A DNA stretch of 64,000 bases. Source: Coniochaeta sp. PMI_546 (Eukaryota > Ascomycota > Sordariomycetes > Coniochaetales > Coniochaetaceae). Within the stretch, counting starts at the first letter, position 1, and each line of letters starts with the position of its first letter. Below the pieces are notes generated by a model. The model was not told the origin of the DNA. It was given only the letters and a program-made list of their open reading frames with translations, and did no database searches. Location of the stretch: positions 62,001 through 126,000 of the forward strand of contig MU271160.1 of NCBI GenBank assembly GCA_021432605.1, in the 5' to 3' direction. Positions 35,283 through 49,000 of the stretch are shown piece by piece. Both the position numbers and the translations under genes were made by a program.

Positions 35283-38200
35283 TCACTTGATCTGCATTCT
35301 CTCCAGGTGCAGATCCTCCAATGTCAACCCCGACAGGTGAAGCTTGTTCATTTCGTTGGCAATATCGACTTCGACACCCTCGTCGTACGAGTCTTCGTCA
35401 TCCCCGTCTGCGGCCTGCTGGTGACTAGTCTCGAGTACCCTGCCGTCACGAATACGATCGCTTCCTCCTCTGCTGGCGCCTGACTTCAACTCAGGCAGAT
35501 CACGCTCGTCTCCAGCCTCCCAGCCTTCATCACTTGCCTCCCTAACTCTATTACCAACGGGAGTCTTGTCAGCGGTTACGACGGCAGCCTTTGCGCCAGG
35601 GAGGCGTATTTCGCTCGCCTCCAGTGTCTCGAGGATATCTCGCAGAAGAACGTCCATGGGACATATATAAGCGACTCTCTTGCGCTCGCTCCAAGCCAGG
35701 ACGTGTCCGCAGAGGTGGCCGTGCTGGCGGTCCACGACCCAAGCACCACTGTCGCCCGGCACGCCCATGGGGAGCCTTCGCCTGCGCCTCTCCGTAGTCG
35801 TCTCTGGCGTGGTGCCGCTGATTTGGTACGTGTGGCTCGGGGACTTGCGTCCGTAGATCTTTACCGAGGTAAGGGCGGGCAGGATGAGACCTGTTTGCAG
35901 CCCGCTGGTCCTGGCCATACACTGCACCTCTAGACCAGGAAGAGAAGAGGCAGGCGTGACGGCCGTGGGATGGCAAACAGAGGCGTCGAGGGCTGTCGGT
36001 GCTTTACCAGCGCCGGTCTCTTGCGTAGAAGAAGGGGTAGTAGTCGATGGGATAAGGTTCTCTTCCGGCCGACGGTCATTCTGAAACTCGAACAGTGCCC
36101 AGTCGATCTCATGGATCAGGCCTTGGTCGGACCGGCGACGTATTCCGCTCGAGGCATAGACTTCACCTAGGCTGAACGTGTCCAAGTGATCATCGTTCTG
36201 TGTTTCTGGCGAGGGGTAAAACCCTTCTTCGACGTCGTCTAACGCCGGTTGCGTTACGATGTAGCCGTCGCCGCAGCCAGGCTCAATCCCTGGGATATCG
36301 CCAGCCTCGCCTTCGTGATAATCATCCTCTTGCTCGTCTTCTGATGCTTCGCTGGTGATATCCGACTCCGAGAAGGCTTCCGACTCGGAATCAGAGAACT
36401 CGCAGGCGAAGTCCTCGGTGCCACTGCTCTCCGCCTCGTCGTCTAGGGTCTGGTACTGCTCTGCATACCAGGCCGCCAGGTCAGCAACAACCTCGCCCCT
36501 AGCCATGCTCCGCCCGACTATCTCGTTTCCCAGGCCTGCAGATTGGTCCTGATCCGGGTCATCTAGCATATGGTGGACAGTCATCCCGTAAGGTTTGTCG
36601 TCAACCATGATCAGACCACCGAAGCTGACAGGTGGTAGATGGCGGTCACCGATCCAGGCGCCTATGCTCGCGCCATTTTGCGGCCTCTCCTGATAGTCAG
36701 GATTGGCAGCAGATATATCATCGATATCTGTGTCACGCTTCATGCTCCTCCCAACTCCGCGATTCCGCGATCTCAACACCTGTCCTCTGCACACCTTGAG
36801 GCCAAAGCCTGCCCTCCCGTCAAACAAGATGCCCAGCTGCTTCTTGAGTATCGCTCTCACTTTCCCAACAGACGTGCAGACAACGAGAACAGTGGGCTGT
36901 GTCCTTTGCGGCGACTCGCCTATTGACTCGAGGGATATCTCGACCGACTCCGGATGCTTGCGGTAAAAATGTCGAAGCGCCATGTTTATCTGCGGCATGA
37001 GCACCTTGTTCCATTGTTCGACGATGTCTGCAGAGAGAGCCACGTGCGGATAGAGTCGCATTTTGGTCGATGCTTGCTTGCTGGCAGGGATGATGGTTTC
37101 CGGCACTAGACAGTATGGTTAATAAGGTTGCCAGCGATAGCGAAAGCATTCTGTGAAGGTTACCTTGCGGCCTGATACGGGCCTCCTCGGTTTGCGAGAC
37201 GCTAGTTTCTGTCGGAAGGGTTTGCGTTTGTGGCCTGCTAGTGGTGGGCGTATTCGCAACTGAGCCCTTGGACTTGCCCGACTTCTCATCTTTTGAGGAC
37301 CCTGACAATGAAACGGTTCTCAGACGAGTCGGTTGAGCCCTCGCCTCACCAAGATCATCACTCAGACGCTCCTCGAGATTACTAACACCGTCCAGGATGC
37401 AGCAAGCCTCCAAGTACCGACTGGCCTTGAGCTGTACCCTTGCCACTACCTGGTCGCTGGTGTGCTGGCCGGCCATCTCCTGATCCACGGCATTCCAACA
37501 AGTCTGGACGGCCTTCATGTAGAGCGTGCCGCACCGAATCGCGAGCTGCTCAAGAACAGATTCTGGGATGGAGGGCATGGAAGGATCGGGGACGAGATTC
37601 TCCAGCTTGTTCCACAGCCCGATCGAGAGGAGGAGCATTGAAAGGGAGTAGAGGTCGAAAGTCTTCGAGTCGGCGTTGTTGCTCAGGGGCGACTGCGCCG
37701 TACTCCGCGGGTCGAGGGGATGCTTGTAAAGGGAGAAGGTAGCGGAACTCGTCTGGTCGCTTTGGAATGTGTCGGAAAAGAGGTCGAAGGATGATACAAG
37801 AGGTCTTCTGATGTCTACCTCTCCTGTAGTCATCCCACTGACGCCTGGATCGGTTCCAACCGCGTTACAGAAGGAGATGTTGGTGTCGATAAGATTTCCA
37901 TGCGTGATGCCCCTGGCGTGAAGGTCAAAGACAGTATTAGCCAGGTTCGCGGCCAGGCGGAACTTGGCTTCGAGTTTAGGTTCAAAGTCCGGGCGCGCTA
38001 AAAGGTCCGCCAGAGAGCACAGGTTGTACAGGGGATTCTGGGTTAGGTGCTCAAAAGTAACGGGGTTGAAAGTTGCTGGAAACTGATATACAAGACCGTA
38101 TCGCGAGTTTTCTGTGTCCTCAAAATGACCGAGAAGCCGTGGCAGGCCAGTCCATGAGCCCGGCGAACGCTGTGGCTCGGCTTGCAGACCTGCCCAAAGC

Positions 38201-39027
38201 TTCTCGAACCTGGTCATGGGCGGAGGGATGCCGGTGGCGGAAAAGATAGGATCAAAGTTTGCGTACTCGAGCAACAGCGGCGAATGAGGTTGGCGGCCGG
38301 AGGGCCCATGTGTCAACCCAGAGTACGCCTGCTTGCTCATGAAGACAATTTCGCGCGAATGTTTTGACTGGGCCATCTCCGTCATTGGCTCTGCCTGCAT
38401 CGAACGCAAGTTGGTCAAGGCCATGGGATCGATGAGATGTGGCGTCTGCATCCGAGATGGTTCAAATGCCCGGATATCCTCAGTAGAAGACTCGGTCTTG
38501 AAAAGACGCTGACGAGCAGCTTCAGACGACTGCGCATATGAAGACCTCGTCCGTGAAAGATCGTACAACGTGTCGATCGATGAAGTCAGGTCCCGTACAA
38601 GGTCTTCGAAACGGCCTTTGTCCCAGGACACCAGTGGAATCTTCTGATCCCGAGACTTTTCCGAGTCGTAGCCCTTCTCGCTCCCTGCCAGCCGTCGTGA
38701 ACTGTGCCAAAGTGGTTCGGCTTCGGCGAGGATGTCCTTGATGGTTGACATGATGCTTCCTACAACCTCGCTCAGACCGGCCTTGGAGAGCGAAGAGTCT
38801 ATCAGGATCTCAGCCGACTGGCTCGGGTCTGACCATTCGAGACCCCAGCTGACGAGGCGGTCCTTCTGTATGCGTAGCTTGCGGTGGAGCGCCTTGATCT
38901 CTGGATCCTCAGCATTCTGCACAGGTTCTTTGACGAAATCAGACGACTTCTTGGTGTCGTTGTAAAGGCGACTTAGGCGTCGCTGGAAGGGCAGCTGATA
39001 GCCGCCCATCGGGATGAAAGACTCCAT
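35283..39027 (-). CDS. HeLo-like / pseudokinase / trypsin-like protease fusion
   Basis: Exons 39027-37164 and 37105-35283 give 1228 residues. The first 170 residues are helical with [16 protein letters not shown], as in HeLo-type prion-forming or cell-death domains. Residues about 225-550 form a kinase-like fold: the catalytic loop is [11 protein letters not shown] in place of HRDLKxxN and the DFG region reads SFDLF, so it is probably inactive. After a Ser/Thr-rich linker, residues about 765-1115 resemble a trypsin-fold protease, with His799 or His800 (GMTVHHML), Asp956 (EIDWALFEF) and Ser1074 (GDSGAWVV), a complete triad. A very acidic insert of about 70 residues lies between His and Asp. 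There is no signal peptide, so it should be cytosolic. Cell-death or self-recognition duty is inferred from architecture. Confidence 0.82.
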
Positions 39028-40184
39028 CCTGGCTCTCTCGCTCTTGTTGCTATACTGGCGAACTCAGTCCAATTAACAGAGGCGACTGCCTTGTAGACCT
39101 ACAACATCCCTCTTGTGGCGCGCCAGATACAAAGGCTTCAAGTGAACGCAATCAGGTCTGGGCTACACATGTGCGAGTTCAATGAAGCTTATTCCGCTGA
39201 TCGACACCGCGAAGTGAGCGTGCGCGTAGTGGGTATTGCTCCAGAGTGTAGCGACAAGTCGGCGTTGCGGCTGAAAGCTGCAGAGACAGAGCGAGCTGAC
39301 TGTAGATGTAGAAGGGAAGAGAGGTTGTGGGAGCCTCAACAATAGGCGTCCTTCACATCATGAGAAGCCATCACGGTACCCGTGCGACCAAGACAAGTTT
39401 ATTTCGGTGCCTATCGCTAGGCTTGCAGTTAACTACGATAGGTATACTTACGATCTACATTTCTCTCAGGACGAAAGCCTGGGTCGCGCTTCCTTCACAC
39501 ACATTGGCTCGGTTAGGCCTCCAGAATGCTGTTGCCTGATCAGCTCGACATGATGGTCCGTGCTTTCAACTCCAGTCGAAGTGGGTCACCCTGGAAGAAT
39601 GCAGGTGCCTGTTCGAATCACGTGTTTCATACACCACTGCCGTTTCTATCTTAGTAAAGAGCTACGGTAGGTACCTTACCACTAAGCACAATTGAAGAGT
39701 CGACAGCAACATAGTGTCCTGCCAGTCAACAAGACACGATACCAGTCAAAGAAATGTTATGTATTCGTGTCTACCTTATGCATGGAAGCCACGAAAGTAA
39801 ATAGCAAAACGGATTGTCCATGCGTCGAGCCGAGGGGTATATGCTACACATACAAAATGAGAGACACTCTTCAACCAGAGACTTTCCCACCACCTCGATG
39901 TCAACCTTGAAGCTTGCTGCTTCTCCTCACAATCCATCTTTCCTAGACCAGGCTGTTCTCGCCGATCTCTGCGTATGTGCTGCCTCGAGTTCAGAAAAAC
40001 AAAAGACACCAACCCAAGTAAACGTCACATTTCGTCCAGCGTTTGCGATGGTCATTACACATGCTCCCATGTCCTCCTTCATCCCGCCGTTGCAGTCCTT
40101 CAATTTTGATAGAAAGCCAACACTGCAAAGCCTCCAGAGCAAGTGGGCTCGATTCGTGGTTCTCCCTTAGCTCCATCCAGAGCT
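39028..40184. other. Intergenic
   Basis: Upstream region of the HeLo gene and 3' flank of the RDEL protein gene. One GTAGGTACCTTACC step lies near 39668. No gene recognised. Confidence 0.4.
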
Positions 40185-43100
40185 TCACAGTTCATCCCTA
40201 GCGTGCTTCGCAGCCTCAGTAGCTTCACTAGCGACACTAGCAACCCTCTCCCCAACACTCTGCACCGCCTCGGACGCACCGCTAAGCCCCGAGGCCGCGC
40301 CGTCCTGTGCAGCGCTGGCCAGACTGGCAGCCGATGCGATACCTGTACTGTAAGCCGCGTTAAGCCGCGAGAACACGCTTTCCGAAAAGGTTGGTTCCTT
40401 GCCGACAACTAGCTCCGAGATGATGCTGCTAACGACGTGATATTGCTGCGAAGCTTGTCCAGAAGCCGAAGCTGCGTACACGCCAGCAGTGCTGGTGACA
40501 GAAGCCGCTCCGTCAGTGGCTGCGGCAGCATAATCTCCGAGCACACTGTACATGCTCTCGTACCACGGGGTCGGGGTCGGGGCACCGTAGACGCGGACGC
40601 TGAGCTGGCTAATAACGTTGTCCCAGTTCTGCGCTACTGCGTCACCAGCAGCTCCGGCGGCTGACGCGATGTTCTCGTACCCGGCGGATGCAGCCTCGTA
40701 GCCAGCCGCGGCAGCCGATGACACATTCTCGCCGACGACAGAAGCAGCCGACGCGGCAACAGATGCGGCGCTGTCGTAGCCAGCTGAGGCGGCATCGTAG
40801 CCCGCGGCAGCAACAGAGGACACATTCTCTCCGACGACAGAGGCGGCTGACGCTGCCGAGGCGCTGGCGACTGATGCGACGGAGGCGGCCGAAGCACTTG
40901 CTGCAGACGCTGCGGATACAGCTGATGCGCTTGCAGCCAATGCCGCCTCAGATACATTCTCGCCAGCTGCAGACGCAACCGAGGCGGCTGACTCACTAGC
41001 CACGGATGCGAGAGATGACACCGTACCGGCAAAGTCAGTAGGGGTTGACGTTGCCGTTATCGAGCTCACAGCCGAAGAAGCAGCAGCGAGGAACTCGGAG
41101 TAGCGAGCATAAGCAACGCCCAGTCCGGCATAGTAATTGTGACGCGCGTTCTCAAGCAGTTTCTGGACATGCTCTGGTGCGGTTGACGGTGTCGGTGTAG
41201 CGAGACCAATACGGACCTTGGCGCTCTCATACTGTTCTTCAGCCCACGCGCGACCCTGGGCAAGCCTTTCCGAAGCGATGGATTCGATTTGAGCCCACTC
41301 AACTGATGGTACGTTGGGAATAGGTACAGCTGTAGGGAAGAAATTGTTCGTGGTCGGTGCCGGCGCAAACTGTTCCGAAGCTGCCTTCAGAGCGGCATCG
41401 AGGCGGGAGCTGGCCGATGACATGGCGTTGCTATAGACAGACGTGACTGAAGCGAGCATTTGTTCATGTGCCGGTTTCGGCGTACCATGGATTTGCACGG
41501 AGACTGCGGATAACGCTTGGGAATAGTGGGCGTTTGCTTGCGACACGGCAGCTGAGTAGGCGGACTGCGCCATGGCCGAAACCGTCGAGGGTAGCTCGCT
41601 CATCCCGCTGGCCACACTCTCGTAGGTGTCATCATCAAGGATGATTTGACGACTAGGCACCGCCTGAGCCGCGGCGCCGAACATCGCGGATTTGACCGAC
41701 GGGGTTGCGGTGGAGTGGAGGGACTCCTCCTCGGAAGAGGCCAGTATGACGGGTTCCTCCAACTCGACCCCGTCAATCGGGATCTCAACCGGCGCGGGCC
41801 CCTCCTCTTCTAACTCGGTAGTGTTCCCAGAGAACACAGGGGTCTCGGTAAGGAGAATCTCAGTTGCTGCAGAGGCTAGGTCCGGCTTCGTTTGGCTTGG
41901 ATCCTCCTCACTTTCGGGGACAGCAGATTCCGTACCTGATACTACGCTCACAACGGGCTCGAATACCTGGGCTGCAATGCTCGAGGCTGCTTCGGTTGCG
42001 CTGCTGATATTCTCGGAAGCACTAGAAGCGGCTGTCTCGGTCGCACTGCTAACGCTCTCGAATCCCTTCGAGGCTGCTTCAGTCGCGGTGCTCACACCCT
42101 CGGAGACCTCTGAAGCCAACGCCTCAGTTGCGCTGCTAAGGCTCTCGGAACCTTTCGATGTCAGGCTCTGGATGGTAGACGTCCCTTCCAAAACGCTTGA
42201 GACCTCGCCAGACAAGCTGCTGCCGATGCTCTCCGCAGATGCGGTTGCGCTCTCGGCATGACTGGACAAGGCAGACCCAGCGTTTTCGACAGCATGCGAG
42301 GGCTTGAAGACGGGAGCAGCTTCGCTGATAGCGTCCGCAACCGACTCGGCTACATCTTCCACCTTGTCCACGACGCCGTCAGCAACGGACGTGGCGGCAG
42401 CCTTCGCACTTTCGACGGCATCGGCAGCCTGCTTCATTAGATCGCTATCAAACTCCTCGGTGGCGTCAGCGGCAGCCAACTTCCAGGAAGCAACCTGCTT
42501 AAGACGTGCCAGCTCCTTCGCAGCGGACTGGGCGACATTCATGGCCTCCTCCTCGATAGTGGCACCCTCAAGCTGAGCTGCCTCAAGTGCAGGATGGCTG
42601 ACTATCAGCTTCTCCAAGTCGCTGTGCCATTCATCGAATCGGTCCTTGAGGAGGTGGTACTTCTGCCAGTCTCGGTAGGTGATGCCATCCATCCAGGCCC
42701 ACTTCATACCAATTTTCTGGATAGCCAGATCTCTGATAGAGTCCAGGATCCTGAAGTGGTTATCAGCGGCGGTGGTGACAGCGCCGTGCAGCTCGGCCTC
42801 ATAGTTCTCGCGCCACTCGCGCACCTCCTGCGCCTTTTCCTTGATGGCCATACCAGCACGACGCACGACTGAGGTGATCTGTTCCTGGGCTTCCTCGGGC
42901 TTCGCGTTGCCTTTGGACACGGCGCCAACTATATTCTGGATGTCGCGACGTAGAGTCACCAATTCGGAGACCACGGTGGACTGGAGCTGTTCAAGCAGAG
43001 CCTTGCCGGTAGTGCGGGCATTGCGCCGGATCATACGCTTGGAAATCTCATCGACACGGTCCTCAATCTCGCTGGCGCCCTCATCAGCGGCCTTTGTGTA

Positions 43101-44398
43101 TCGCTCTTGCCAGTCTTTGAGGTCAGCAGCGACAGTCTCGCGGGCAACCCGGCGGATCTCGTCTTCTTGCTCTCCTTGTTCCCACTCAGGTGCCTGAACA
43201 TGATCATTGCTCTTCCTGGACGCCTCGGTGGTGGACTGAGCCTGGTCAGCCTCCTGAGCGTCCGATGCCGTGCCACTAGCGATGGTCGATGAGGATGAGA
43301 CACTAGCCGAGGCTACCGTGGAAGCAACGGATGGGGTCGGCTTCGTGAAGGAGGACACGACCTTGCCTAGCGAACTTCAAGCAACAAGTTAGCCACAAGG
43401 GTGTAAGTAAGTCGCGCAGTATCTCCACACGTACCTGGTCAGGTTTTCAGCCAAGGGTTTTGGAGCGCTCGATTGACCATTGTAGCGACCAAGACGCTGG
43501 CCGATCTTGTGGAGTTGGGGTTCCACGTTCTCGACATATAGACTTCTGATTTGCGGCCAAACGACACCATCGAGCACGAAGTAGGTCTTGTTCCATGCCC
43601 AGACAGCAGAAGGGACAGCCGTGTCCCGAACGAACGACGAAGCGACGCGATAGCCGGTTTGAGCATGGGGTTGGAGGTAATTGTAAGACGGTAGCAACAG
43701 CTCATGGTATGTTTGGAGAGCATTCGTTTTCGCAATATCGTAATACGGAGCCAAGGCAGTGGAGACCGTGTTGACGTGAGGTGCTAGGCTCTCGTCGTAC
43801 TTTGACTTGACCAGGGACTGGTATTTCAGCAGTTGAGGGTGGACGTTCTTCTCCCACTGCACCTGGCTGTACGTTCGCGCCTTCAATAGTTGCGGCGCGC
43901 CGTGTTTAGCCGCATAACTCCAACCAGGCGAGATGACGGTCCGATCCAGAGTGACGTAGAATGGCTTGACAAGATCCACATACGGAGCGGCGTAGGCATC
44001 GTAGTATGGTTCGATATGGGGTGTGACGGCATGCTTGACTTGAAAGTATGGCTTGCAAATTCGAGGGGAATTCTCGTCGCAGGCTTCTAGCGTTGAAGGA
44101 CATCGAAGCAGAAGTGTGAAGATGGAGTACCAAGTCAACAATCTAGGCGATGAGAGGTCAGCGACTGGTAGGATGACAGAAGCAAGGGCACCAAAGAAGA
44201 TTGACTCTCTAACCTAGCAATGATACTGAAGCCACGAGCTACGAAGCCGGGCCCTTGTTGTGGCGTTCTCCTTCTTGGGACGACTGCGTGTCCATTGATG
44301 TGTCCGTTGAGATGGGATTTGCCGTTCAAATGACCATTCACACCGTTGGCCTTGCCCTTGGCCTTGGACGCCTTCAGCGAGCCGTTGCTCTCCTCCAT
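40185..44398 (-). CDS. Large ER-resident Ala/Ser-repeat protein with C-terminal RDEL
   Basis: Exons 44398-44214, 44142-43435 and 43374-40185 give 1360 residues. A basic, Asn/Gly/His-rich cytosolic start is followed by a membrane anchor (LLTWYSIFTLLL). A conserved block then has a repeating Tyr/Pro pattern (PYFQVKHAVTPHIEPYYDAY, PYVDLVKPFY). Next come coiled coils (residues about 330-600) and a long Ala/Ser-rich region containing a near-perfect tandem pair (VVGENVSS...AGYDAASAGY). The chain ends ARDEL, an ER-retrieval signal, so it is probably a type II ER protein with its bulk in the lumen. Relatives are, to my knowledge, often labelled hoxa13-like transcription factor; no DNA-binding domain is visible. 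The start at 44398 has a good Kozak context; an in-frame ATG also exists at 44458. Confidence 0.85.
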
Positions 44399-46096
44399 GG
44401 CGAACGGACGTTCAGCTCCAGGCTGACACTGGGCAGAAGGGAGAATGCCAGTACCCAAGTGATGACTTCGATGGAGCTATACTCTTCAGGTGTTGACGTC
44501 GAAACAGACGTCGAGTCTCAAATTAGCCGACCCGCGATAACAAAGTTGTTTGGGTGGTGAACACAAAGAGGAGGAGAGTAGAGAGTCGCAGGCAATAAGA
44601 CAGCCTCGCGTCAAGGTAAATAAATATTGCTGAGAAGCGTTTATGGCGCTCTTTTGCCGGTTTATGTGTTGATGGATGGGTAAATGGGAGACGGAGGTTG
44701 GCAATTCACGGTGGCAGATTTTCTGGCTTGGTATCTGTTCCTGTGTCTATCTCTATGATGACATGGGCTAAGAGTCCAAGGGGGGGGAGCTTGGACCATG
44801 ACCGATGTCACACCTTCGATTTGACGAACGCATGCAGGGGCTTCTGATGAATGTCCAAAACATGGAACGAATCCACCTCCTACTGTCCAGAACCTGACAC
44901 CGCAAGTAACACGTTCGTTCCGCAGAATATTACAGAATATTGAGACCTAGATGGACTCGGTGTGCCGCGACAGTTTAACCAACTTTCTGCTGTCAATAAC
45001 AAAATCTGTGAGTACAGAAAGCCTGCAGCGACGGACTGGGAGGAGGGCTTGGTCAGTCAGTACTGCGATAGGAACCTTATCTTTAGATGTGGCACGTGTT
45101 GCTCTTTCTCAACTGCCCAGGTCACGTCATCCAGCAGTTGTGGCTTGAGATGGTGGTGCATGTGGGCTACTGGTCTGGGAAAAGAAGGAAGCTTGGTGTT
45201 GCCAGCATCCTACTTTTCGTAGTGCAGCTTATTACCTTGTACGGATGTATCGTGTTTACTGCGTTACTCGGGACTTTTCAAGGCCCTTGAGATGCCGAAC
45301 TCCCCGCCCTCAGGCAGCCGTGACCGTCGATTGGCTAGGAAGGCGCCTTCCAGTTTGTCCCTATGACATATTGCATGTGATACACCTCCGTTGTTTGATG
45401 CTGCAAGGCTCTGCTTTACCTTGGTTGCTGTCGACGAGTCGCTGTCTTGCGTGTCCAGTGCCGATGAAGAACATCTTGGTTTGGTCATCGTGCAATCGTG
45501 TGATAATTGTAGTTAGGTTGTATCGTCTAGTGTACATAGTTCTACTATGGTAAGGTAAGGTATGTAAGGTACATATCTGGTTCACACATGTAGGTACATT
45601 CGTACTGAAAATGGTTGGGGTCCGGACCCGTTCCGACCGATCCTCCGATCTCAGGGCTCCACTTATCACAGTAAAGTTGAAGGGGACCTGGTACGTACCT
45701 ACCTTCCCCAAGCGTCGATTCCTCGAGTCTACCTCTCTTACTGTTCTCAGTCCATCGGACCTCCTAGGTTGCCACAGCCCTCACGACCTTTCCACCTTCC
45801 TTCTCAATACCAACACTGACCTTCGAGTCATCAAGAGACATAGCTTTAGAGGTGTCTTGTCTGTAGCGACATAGAGATGCATCTTGCATAGGGTTCCTCT
45901 TCAATACGATCCTTCTCTTGATACTCCTTTTCCCATTACGAATAGCGCGGGGCATTTGCGATACGCCACGTCGATGCTGCTGCTGATTCTCGTCTCTCCG
46001 TGACAACTGCAGTAGCTTGCACGTCTGTCTCCCTCGCCGCCTGTCGAATGGCTTCTCATTAACTGTTCCCGTCGTTCCTACCTCCGTCCTGTGATC
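44399..46096. promoter_or_regulatory. Shared head-to-head upstream region
   Basis: About 1.7 kb lie between the divergent RDEL-protein and Doa10 genes. An inverted CCAAT box (ATTGGCT) lies near 45339, and a GGTAAGGTAAGGTATGTAAGGT run at 45549-45570. Pyrimidine-rich sequence precedes the Doa10 start, as is common at fungal transcription starts. Confidence 0.35.
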
Positions 46097-49000
46097 ATGA
46101 CCGACACTGCCGAGCCGGGCCCTGACCTGGGTCCGGACTTGGCTCAGTTTCCGAACACGCGCCACCGGCTATCCGCAAGTGGTCTCCCTACCTCTAACTC
46201 GAGTCGACAACACCCTGCCGCCGATGCGAATCCGACTCCCGCCTCAGATGTCGATACTTGTCGAATATGCAGAGGAGAAGGAACGCCAGCCGAGCCGCTG
46301 TTCTACCCTTGCAAATGCAGTGGGAGCATAAAGTATGTCCACCAGGACTGCTTGATGGAGTGGCTTTCCCACTCTCAGAAGAAGCACTGCGAGCTGTGCA
46401 AGACGCCCTTCCGATTCACCAAACTGTACGCGCCGAATATGCCCAAGGCACTACCCTTCCACATCTTCATCAGCCACGTCGCGCAATATTTGCTCAGGAA
46501 TATGCTCGTATGGTTGCGGGCAGCCTTGGTCGTCAGTGTTTGGCTAGGATGGCTTCCGTATCTGATGCGCTCAGTTTGGTCTTTCTTATTCTGGGTCAGC
46601 GACGAAGGCTTCAGTCGCAATACAACTCTCTTTGGAACGCCGAACGGGAGAGGGCACAACGGAACCAGTTTCGTTTCTACTCTCTCTTCGTGGGATAACG
46701 CTGGAATATGTCCTGCAACTCCGCTGCTACCAGTCAGCACGTGTTCAGCTTTCACCACCATCACAAACCAGACCTCTCTTGATTCCATACCCCGAATAGT
46801 CCGTGCTCTCTACGCCATCAACATCACAAAGTCCGACCGTCCTTATGCAGCTTTCTTGCGCCTTGTTTTTGGAGGCATTAGCGCAAGGGACAACGCTGCC
46901 CTTCTTCACTCCTCCGCCTCTCCGGACGTCCTTGAATCGGGAATGCCGGCTCCTCCATCCTTACTGAGCGAGGTTGGGTTTCTGCGGAACCTCACTCGCC
47001 ATACCGGACTGAATCGAGTTGTTATCGCCACTCTTGAGGGCCAAATCATAACCATTTTGGTGGTTGTATGCTTCATACTAATTATACTGGTTCGCGATTA
47101 TGTCGTACAGCAGCAACCAGATATCAATATGCGCGCTGCTTTCGTGGCCGGGGACGACCAATTGCCCGTACAGCAACCCGAAGATCCTCGCCATGAGAAT
47201 GATGGCAATCCTCCAAACCCAGAACCGAACTCCGGAGCTGCTGATGTCAATCGTGCCGAGAACGGCCATAGGGACATGAACCCTGAAGTCGACGAATCGC
47301 AGGTTCACTTCGCGGAGCCACGCCCTCGTCGTGGTACTGGCGACTCTGCGGCCAGATGGGAACACGATGATCTAGGCCCATGGCAGCCGTCACAGTCGAG
47401 TAATTTTCAGGTGCAAGACGACTGGTTTTACGAGCCACCTGCGAGTGGGGCTCTTCGCCCAGGCGACATTGAGCTGCCGGGTCCAGCCCACGGCCACGGA
47501 GACTTCTCTGAAGATGAGGACACGGCTGTCCGTCAATTCATGCGCATCTACCGGCAAGCCGAAGGCAATCCGGAGCGCATACTTGAACTGGCCAAGGAGC
47601 AGCATCTTCAAGATAAGCTCGATTGGTGGATGAAGTTGACACGGTCCAAAATCGACCGACACGATGGCATAGCGAGTAGCAATGATACAGGCTTGTTGGC
47701 GTCAGCAAACGGCGAGAGCAGGATGCGGGAGCATGACCTCACCGCAAATCCGACGTCCTTCGAAGACGAACAATTCGTGGATTATAGTGAACAAGTCGAT
47801 ACCTCGCTAGACAAGGGCAAGTCTAGACTAGATGATGACGACTTTGAATCTGCGGTCCAATTTGGACATACTGCCCGGCCTCGAGCAAACACGGATAGTC
47901 CCAAGGTCAGCACGACCATCAATTCACTGGCAAATAACAGCTGGTCATTTGCAGACCTTCCAACAGGTGGCCACAGTGCCGAATCACAAGACGATGTTTC
48001 CGGATTTCATGGCAGCTCAGACTCAATGATTCCTACTCCGTCTTCGAGCAGTGTACTAGCTGACGCTGCATCAATGGGAAGCGCGCAACTTTCCTCAAGT
48101 ATGCCGGAAACGGCTGATATCGACTTGGCCGGCGCTCGTCCGACTCCTGTGCCAGGTGCCACACAGCCGGACGACCCGGATTTTGATTTTAATACACCTC
48201 CTGGTCCTGATGTGCGTGTTCAGCAGCGACGCCGACCGGCTGGCCTGCTGGGTCAAGTCGCCGATTTCATGTGGGGGGACGTTGAGGCTATTGATCCAGC
48301 CGAACTTGTTCCGCTCCATGTTCCGGATGAGCTCCATGACAACGTGGACGCCCAGTTCCTTGACGCTGCCCAGGAAGCCGAGATCTTGATTGATGATGAA
48401 CGCGATCGGGAGGTGGTCGAAGCGGCTGTGGCAGCCGGTCTTGACCCCGATGCCATCGAGGATGCGGAGGACTTGGAAGGCATACTTGAACTTCTCGGCA
48501 TGCGTGGCCCAATTGCTGGCCTCTTTCAAAATGCAATCTTCTGCGCATTCCTCGTTGCAGTCACGCTCCTTCTAGGTGTCTTCTTGCCGTACAACCTCGG
48601 TCGTATCACGGTCTGGACTCTTGCCAACCCCATGCGTTTAGTTCGAATCTTGTTCAGCATTTCCAAGTTCCTGCAAGATCTGGCTGTGATCTGCTTCGGC
48701 CTCGTTGTCGGTCTCACGTCATACACTTTTGTCGGGTGGTGGAAACTCCTCAGCCAAGACACTCTACCGCGATTTGTTGACGCCGCTCTCAATTCCTCGT
48801 GGAATATGTCAAGTAACGCCGCCACAAGAGTTGTCCAAAGCTTCAGTACTGAGATGCCGATTCTGTCTGCCAATGAAATGCGCAATTTCTCGGCATTGAG
48901 CCATGATGCCCTTTTGACTGTTAAAACTTACATCTCTGTGGCATTTTGGGCCATGGGTCACGGCCTGGAGCTTGTGTTTGGTGGTGGCCGTCATGTCACC

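Noticed and set aside
40634-41368. Open frames in other phases over the Ala/Ser-rich region, on both strands
   Set aside because: They arise from the repetitive GC-rich coding of the RDEL protein and have Arg/Pro/Leu-biased composition with no independent support.
40185-44398. Transcription-factor (hoxa13) identity
   Set aside because: No homeodomain or other DNA-binding domain; membrane anchor and ER-retrieval signal instead.
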